Below, piece after piece: positions 60,894 to 64,000 of a stretch of DNA of 64,000 nucleotides. The DNA comes from Anaerolineales bacterium (GTDB lineage: Bacteria > Chloroflexota > Anaerolineae > Anaerolineales > Anaerolineaceae). A program made the position numbers and the translations under genes. The stretch is taken from assembly GCA_020060485.1 (NCBI GenBank), contig JAGVAB010000090.1:1-64000 (forward strand), given 5' to 3'. The notes under the pieces are model-generated. The model saw nothing but the letters and a program-made list of their open reading frames with translations. It was not told the DNA's origin and searched no databases. Numbering within the stretch: position 1 is the stretch's first letter; each line of letters begins with the position of its first letter.

Positions 60894-62591
60894 ATGCCCG
60901 ATGCCGAAATTCAACCTTCTGTTTCACGTTTGACAACCATCACTGCCTGGCTGCAACGCCGCAGCCAGGTTTTGGCTTTGCTGATCGTGCTGCTTTTCAC
61001 CTTGAGCGGCATACTCACCCTGGGTGATTACGGCCTGGCCTGGGACGAAGGCCTGGGCAATCTCTTTCTGGGCGAGCGCTATTTTTATTACTACCAGCAC
61101 TTCCAGCAAAAATACCTGGACTTCAAAGCCGAGCTGGACATCCATCAAAATCTGCCACTGAACACCTTCCACTCGCCAATGCGCGATTACCCGCATGAAT
61201 TCCCGCCAGTAATGGACACCCTCTCTGCCGCCAGCATGCACCTGGTTTCTTATCGCCTGGGCTGGCTGCCGCCAATCAGTGCCTTTCATCTGCCCACCGT
61301 GCTGCTGGCCGGGATCTTTTTGTGGCTGCTCTACCGCTTCGCCGCCCGCCGCCTGAGCCGTCTGGCGGGTTTTCTGGCCATGCTCTTTTTGGCCACCTTC
61401 CCTCGCTTCTGGGGCGACATGCATTTCAACATCAAGGATGTGCCAGAAACCATCCTCTTCGGCATGGTCATCATGGCCTACCTGGCCTGGTATGAAAAAC
61501 CCAAATGGTGGCGGGCGCTGGGCACAGGGGCCTTGTTCGGTCTGGCTTTGGGCGTCAAGGCCAATGCCGCTTTCCTGCCGCTGCTGCTCATCGTGGGCGT
61601 GTGGCCGCTGGGCTGGAAAACCGCTCACCTCAAAGCCATCCTCCAACACCTGTGGAACAGCCTGCCGCATTATCTGGGCATGGCGCTTAGCGGCGGGCTG
61701 GTCTATTTCATTAGCTGGCCCTACCTTTACGACGACCCGCTGCGAGTCAAGAAATATTTCGATTACATTCTCTCCCAGGGCGGGCGCAGTGCCGGGGATG
61801 GGCTGAACACCCAGCCGCTGTTGATGACCCTCTTCACCACACCGGAATGGATGTTCCTCTTTCTGCTGGCCGGGCTGTTTTTCGCCGGGCCAGCCGTATG
61901 GCGCGCGCGCCATGCACAGCCAGCCGCCGGACGGATTCCCATACATCGTTTGTTGATCGTGTGGTTCCTTTTCCCCATCCTGCGCACTTCGCTGCCCGGC
62001 ATGGTCAATTTTGACGGCATCCGCCATTTCATGGAATTTGTGCCAGGCGCAGCCCTGCTGGCCGGTTTTGGAGCGGCCTCGCTGATCCAGGCGCTCTCCA
62101 AAGGGCGGGCTGCGCGTCAGTTCGTCCTGGGGACACTGGTAATCGCCGGGCTGGCTTTGCAGACCCTGTGGATCGCGGCCGCCTACCGGCCGTATGAATA
62201 CCTGTACTTTAACAGCCTGACTGGCGGCTTCTCTGGAGCCTATGCGCGCTTTGGCGACAAGGAAGCCTGTGATTACTGGGGCGTCTCTTACCCGCGCGGC
62301 ATGCAGTGGCTGAATGAAAATGCTCCGCCCGGTTCCGTGCTGTACGTGCCAGTGGCCGAATGGCTGGTACAGATCCAGGCGCCTGTCTCGCTGCGCGCAG
62401 ACATTGACTTCCTGCCGCGGGACAGCCTGCACCTGCTCAACCAGCCTGAACGCAGCAGCTACGTCATGTTCATCACTCGCTCCGGTTTCTATGAAGACAT
62501 TGCCATGGAGTGCATCGAACGCCTGCAGCCCATTCATCAGATCGAACTGGATGGCATCCCCCTCCAGCAGATCTACCGCTGGGAGCCTTAA
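60894..62591 (+). CDS. Polytopic membrane glycosyltransferase-like protein (GT39/PMT fold)
   Basis: A 565-residue integral membrane protein with ten or more helices. The first outer loop carries GDYGLAWDEGLGNLF, whose Asp-Glu pair is typical of ArnT/PMT-type GT-C enzymes. NIKDVPETILFGMVI and IRHFMEFVPG are further conserved-looking segments. A soluble C-terminal part (about 455-565) resembles the periplasmic domain of such enzymes. The start follows GGAG, and the next gene begins two bases after the stop, so the two are co-transcribed. Donor and acceptor are unknown. Confidence 0.78.
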   Translation: MPDAEIQPSVSRLTTITAWLQRRSQVLALLIVLLFTLSGILTLGDYGLAWDEGLGNLFLGERYFYYYQHFQQKYLDFKAELDIHQNLPLNTFHSPMRDYPHEFPPVMDTLSAASMHLVSYRLGWLPPISAFHLPTVLLAGIFLWLLYRFAARRLSRLAGFLAMLFLATFPRFWGDMHFNIKDVPETILFGMVIMAYLAWYEKPKWWRALGTGALFGLALGVKANAAFLPLLLIVGVWPLGWKTAHLKAILQHLWNSLPHYLGMALSGGLVYFISWPYLYDDPLRVKKYFDYILSQGGRSAGDGLNTQPLLMTLFTTPEWMFLFLLAGLFFAGPAVWRARHAQPAAGRIPIHRLLIVWFLFPILRTSLPGMVNFDGIRHFMEFVPGAALLAGFGAASLIQALSKGRAARQFVLGTLVIAGLALQTLWIAAAYRPYEYLYFNSLTGGFSGAYARFGDKEACDYWGVSYPRGMQWLNENAPPGSVLYVPVAEWLVQIQAPVSLRADIDFLPRDSLHLLNQPERSSYVMFITRSGFYEDIAMECIERLQPIHQIELDGIPLQQIYRWEP

Positions 62592-62593
62592 CC

Positions 62594-64000
62594 ATGCTGG
62601 TCAGTCTGTTTTTGTGGGCATACGCCCTGCTGCTGGGTTGGCTGTATGGCCGCCTGATCCTGCACCTGTTGGCGCGCAGTCTGCATCTGCCTGAGGAGAA
62701 CCTGCCTTTCAGTCTGACCTGGCTGGCGGGGATGGGCACACTGACCTGCCTGGCCTGCTTTCTTTCCCTGTTCATCAAACTGGCCCTGGACGCCCAGGCC
62801 GTGGCGCTGACAGGTGGTTTGTTGATCCTGTTCTGGCTGTGGCGCATCGGTCACCTGCATCTGCCGCATACCATCTGGCAGCCGCTGGGTCTCCTGCTGG
62901 CCAGTCTGGTGCTGGTCACCGTGCTGGAGATCAGCACCCGCACCCCGTCCAATCCCGATACCGGCCTGTATCATGCCCAGGCCATCCGCTGGATCGAGAG
63001 CTTCCCGGCTGTGCCCGGCCTGGGAAACCTGCATTCCCGCCTAGCCTATAACTCAAGCTGGCTGGTGCTGAATGCCTTCTTCAGCTTTGCCTTTTTGGGC
63101 GGGCAGTCCTTCCACGTTCTGCCCGGGCTGTTCTTCCTGGTCATCATCAGCCGCCTGCTGAGCCAGGGGCTGCGTCTGCTGCGCCGCGCCGGCCAGCCTG
63201 CCGACTGGCTGCGCCTGGGCTGGATTGGGCTGGCATTCTTCCTGCTGGGCGGAGAACTCTCCTCTCCTGGCACAGACCTGCCGGTGGTGCTGCTTTCCTG
63301 GTTGATCTTCAGTGAATGGCTGACTGTCATTGAAGAGAAAGAGACCATCCCGTCTTTGCAGTGCGTTCTGCTCGTGCTGCTCCCGTTGTGGGCTGTCACC
63401 ATCAAACTTTCCAGCCTGCCACTGCTGCTGGCAAGCCTCATCATCTGGTGGCGGCACATCCCCAAACAGAACCTGGCAAATATTTTCCGGCTTCTGGCAA
63501 CAGGATTTGTCTTGCTGCTGCCCTGGCTGGCACGCAACCTGATCCTTTCCGGTTATCTGGTCTACCCCGGACTGACCCTGGACCCCTTCCAGTTTGACTG
63601 GCGCATCCCGCCGGAAGCTGTGCGCCGCGAAAGCCAGGTGATCACCGCCTGGGCGCGCTTTTCCGCGGGTGAGATCGCGACCGTACTGTCCATGTCGCTG
63701 CCGCAATGGGTATCCGCCTGGTTCCACCACCAGACCCGCAACCGCCAGGTCATGTTCCTGCTCACCGCATCAGCCCCGCTGGCATATGCCTTGTTGCTGT
63801 CCCTGCTGCGTCTGCTCAAACAAAGCCTGGCCTGGCAGTTCTGGAAGGCGCTCAAACCCTATACCCTGCCGCTGTTGACAGCCTATCTGGGCAGCCTGTT
63901 CTGGTTCTTCCAGGCGCCTTTCTTCCGCTTCGGCTATGTCTTTCTCATCCCGGCCCTGACGTTGTGGATGCTGCTGCCGATCGCCTTGTTGGGCAATGAC
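62594..64000 (+). CDS. Large polytopic membrane protein, 3' end outside the window
   Basis: The frame opens at ATG 62594 behind GGGAG and stays open for 469 codons to the last base. It begins MLVSLFLWAYALLLGW and is almost wholly hydrophobic, with about ten or more helices. The loop around residues 115-155 (SNPDTGLYHAQAIRWIESFP, GLGNLHSRLAYNSSW) resembles membrane proteins annotated as the LIC_10190 family. I recall this from similar proteins and could not test it. It probably belongs with the preceding GT-C protein in surface glycan synthesis. Confidence 0.75.
   Translation, partial: MLVSLFLWAYALLLGWLYGRLILHLLARSLHLPEENLPFSLTWLAGMGTLTCLACFLSLFIKLALDAQAVALTGGLLILFWLWRIGHLHLPHTIWQPLGLLLASLVLVTVLEISTRTPSNPDTGLYHAQAIRWIESFPAVPGLGNLHSRLAYNSSWLVLNAFFSFAFLGGQSFHVLPGLFFLVIISRLLSQGLRLLRRAGQPADWLRLGWIGLAFFLLGGELSSPGTDLPVVLLSWLIFSEWLTVIEEKETIPSLQCVLLVLLPLWAVTIKLSSLPLLLASLIIWWRHIPKQNLANIFRLLATGFVLLLPWLARNLILSGYLVYPGLTLDPFQFDWRIPPEAVRRESQVITAWARFSAGEIATVLSMSLPQWVSAWFHHQTRNRQVMFLLTASAPLAYALLLSLLRLLKQSLAWQFWKALKPYTLPLLTAYLGSLFWFFQAPFFRFGYVFLIPALTLWMLLPIALLGND

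Noticed and set aside
60924..62537. 537-codon minus-strand open frame
   Set aside because: Antisense to a membrane protein; the Gln/His-rich translation is typical of a shadow of hydrophobic coding sequence.
1..64000. tRNA, rRNA or CRISPR loci
   Set aside because: Reading both strands, I saw no cloverleaf with a GGTTCGA-type T arm, no conserved rRNA segments and no regularly spaced direct repeats.

Overview
The window looks like a chromosomal stretch of an uncultured Chloroflexota bacterium, most likely Anaerolineae. This is an inference: it rests on the many Cys-anchored lipoproteins with Pro/Thr-rich linkers, a DUF3048 lipoprotein, an SH3b/Ig-like secreted protein, strong AGGAGG-type ribosome sites and the moderately high GC. 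No rRNA, tRNA, CRISPR array, phage genes or intact insertion sequence was seen. Two AT-rich islands (about 4.0-6.15 kb and 55.5-57.6 kb) differ from the rest in base composition and look acquired.

Layout. 0-4 kb: end of a secreted SH3b protein, a membrane protein, and a GntR regulator with an amidohydrolase. 4-6.1 kb: AT-rich island with an EamA transporter and an Mrr-like nuclease, bounded by sequences resembling integron attC half-sites. 6.2-7.9 kb: lipoprotein with a phospholipase A2-type His-Asp motif. 8.3-17.4 kb: an unusual module of a NrdG-like radical SAM protein, a coiled-coil protein and a multi-AAA CbxX-type ATPase (+ strand), facing a TPR-like protein and two SPFH-like membrane proteins (- strand). 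17.5-20.5 kb: propeller lipoprotein and a GAF-GAF-GGDEF diguanylate cyclase. 20.6-24.9 kb: tightly overlapping RNA-modification operon of a divergent TGT, two tandem 16S rRNA methyltransferases of the ArmA/Rmt/FmrO superfamily, and an RsmF/NSUN m5C methyltransferase. 25-27.4 kb: M55 D-aminopeptidase and DUF3048 lipoprotein.

28-33.4 kb: trehalose-type operon (GH63-like hydrolase, OtsA-like synthase, GT4 glycosyltransferase, OtsB phosphatase). 33.5 kb: a 211-bp MITE with 13-bp inverted repeats and a 9-bp target duplication, just upstream of a Na+-pumping methylmalonyl-CoA decarboxylase operon (33.9-37.4 kb). 37.6-39.7 kb: membrane glycosyltransferase. 40.3-43.1 kb: a cohesin-like lipoprotein translationally coupled to a dockerin-bearing secreted protein. 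43.6-49.8 kb: PP2C-like membrane protein, uvrC, SPFH protein and dtd. 50.1-55.5 kb: molybdate/tungstate region with a ModF-like double ATPase, a Moco-type riboswitch with intrinsic terminator, a molybdopterin-fold lipoprotein, wtpA and wtpB. 55.9-57.6 kb: AT-rich island with DUF1189 and a PGRP amidase. 57.9-64 kb: EEP nuclease-like protein, DUF1905 protein, a second MITE-like element, homoserine dehydrogenase and two polytopic membrane proteins, the last running off the window.

Across the window several small dispersed repeats recur, including a palindromic family that in one place is inserted in frame in the linker of the ModF-like ATPase.
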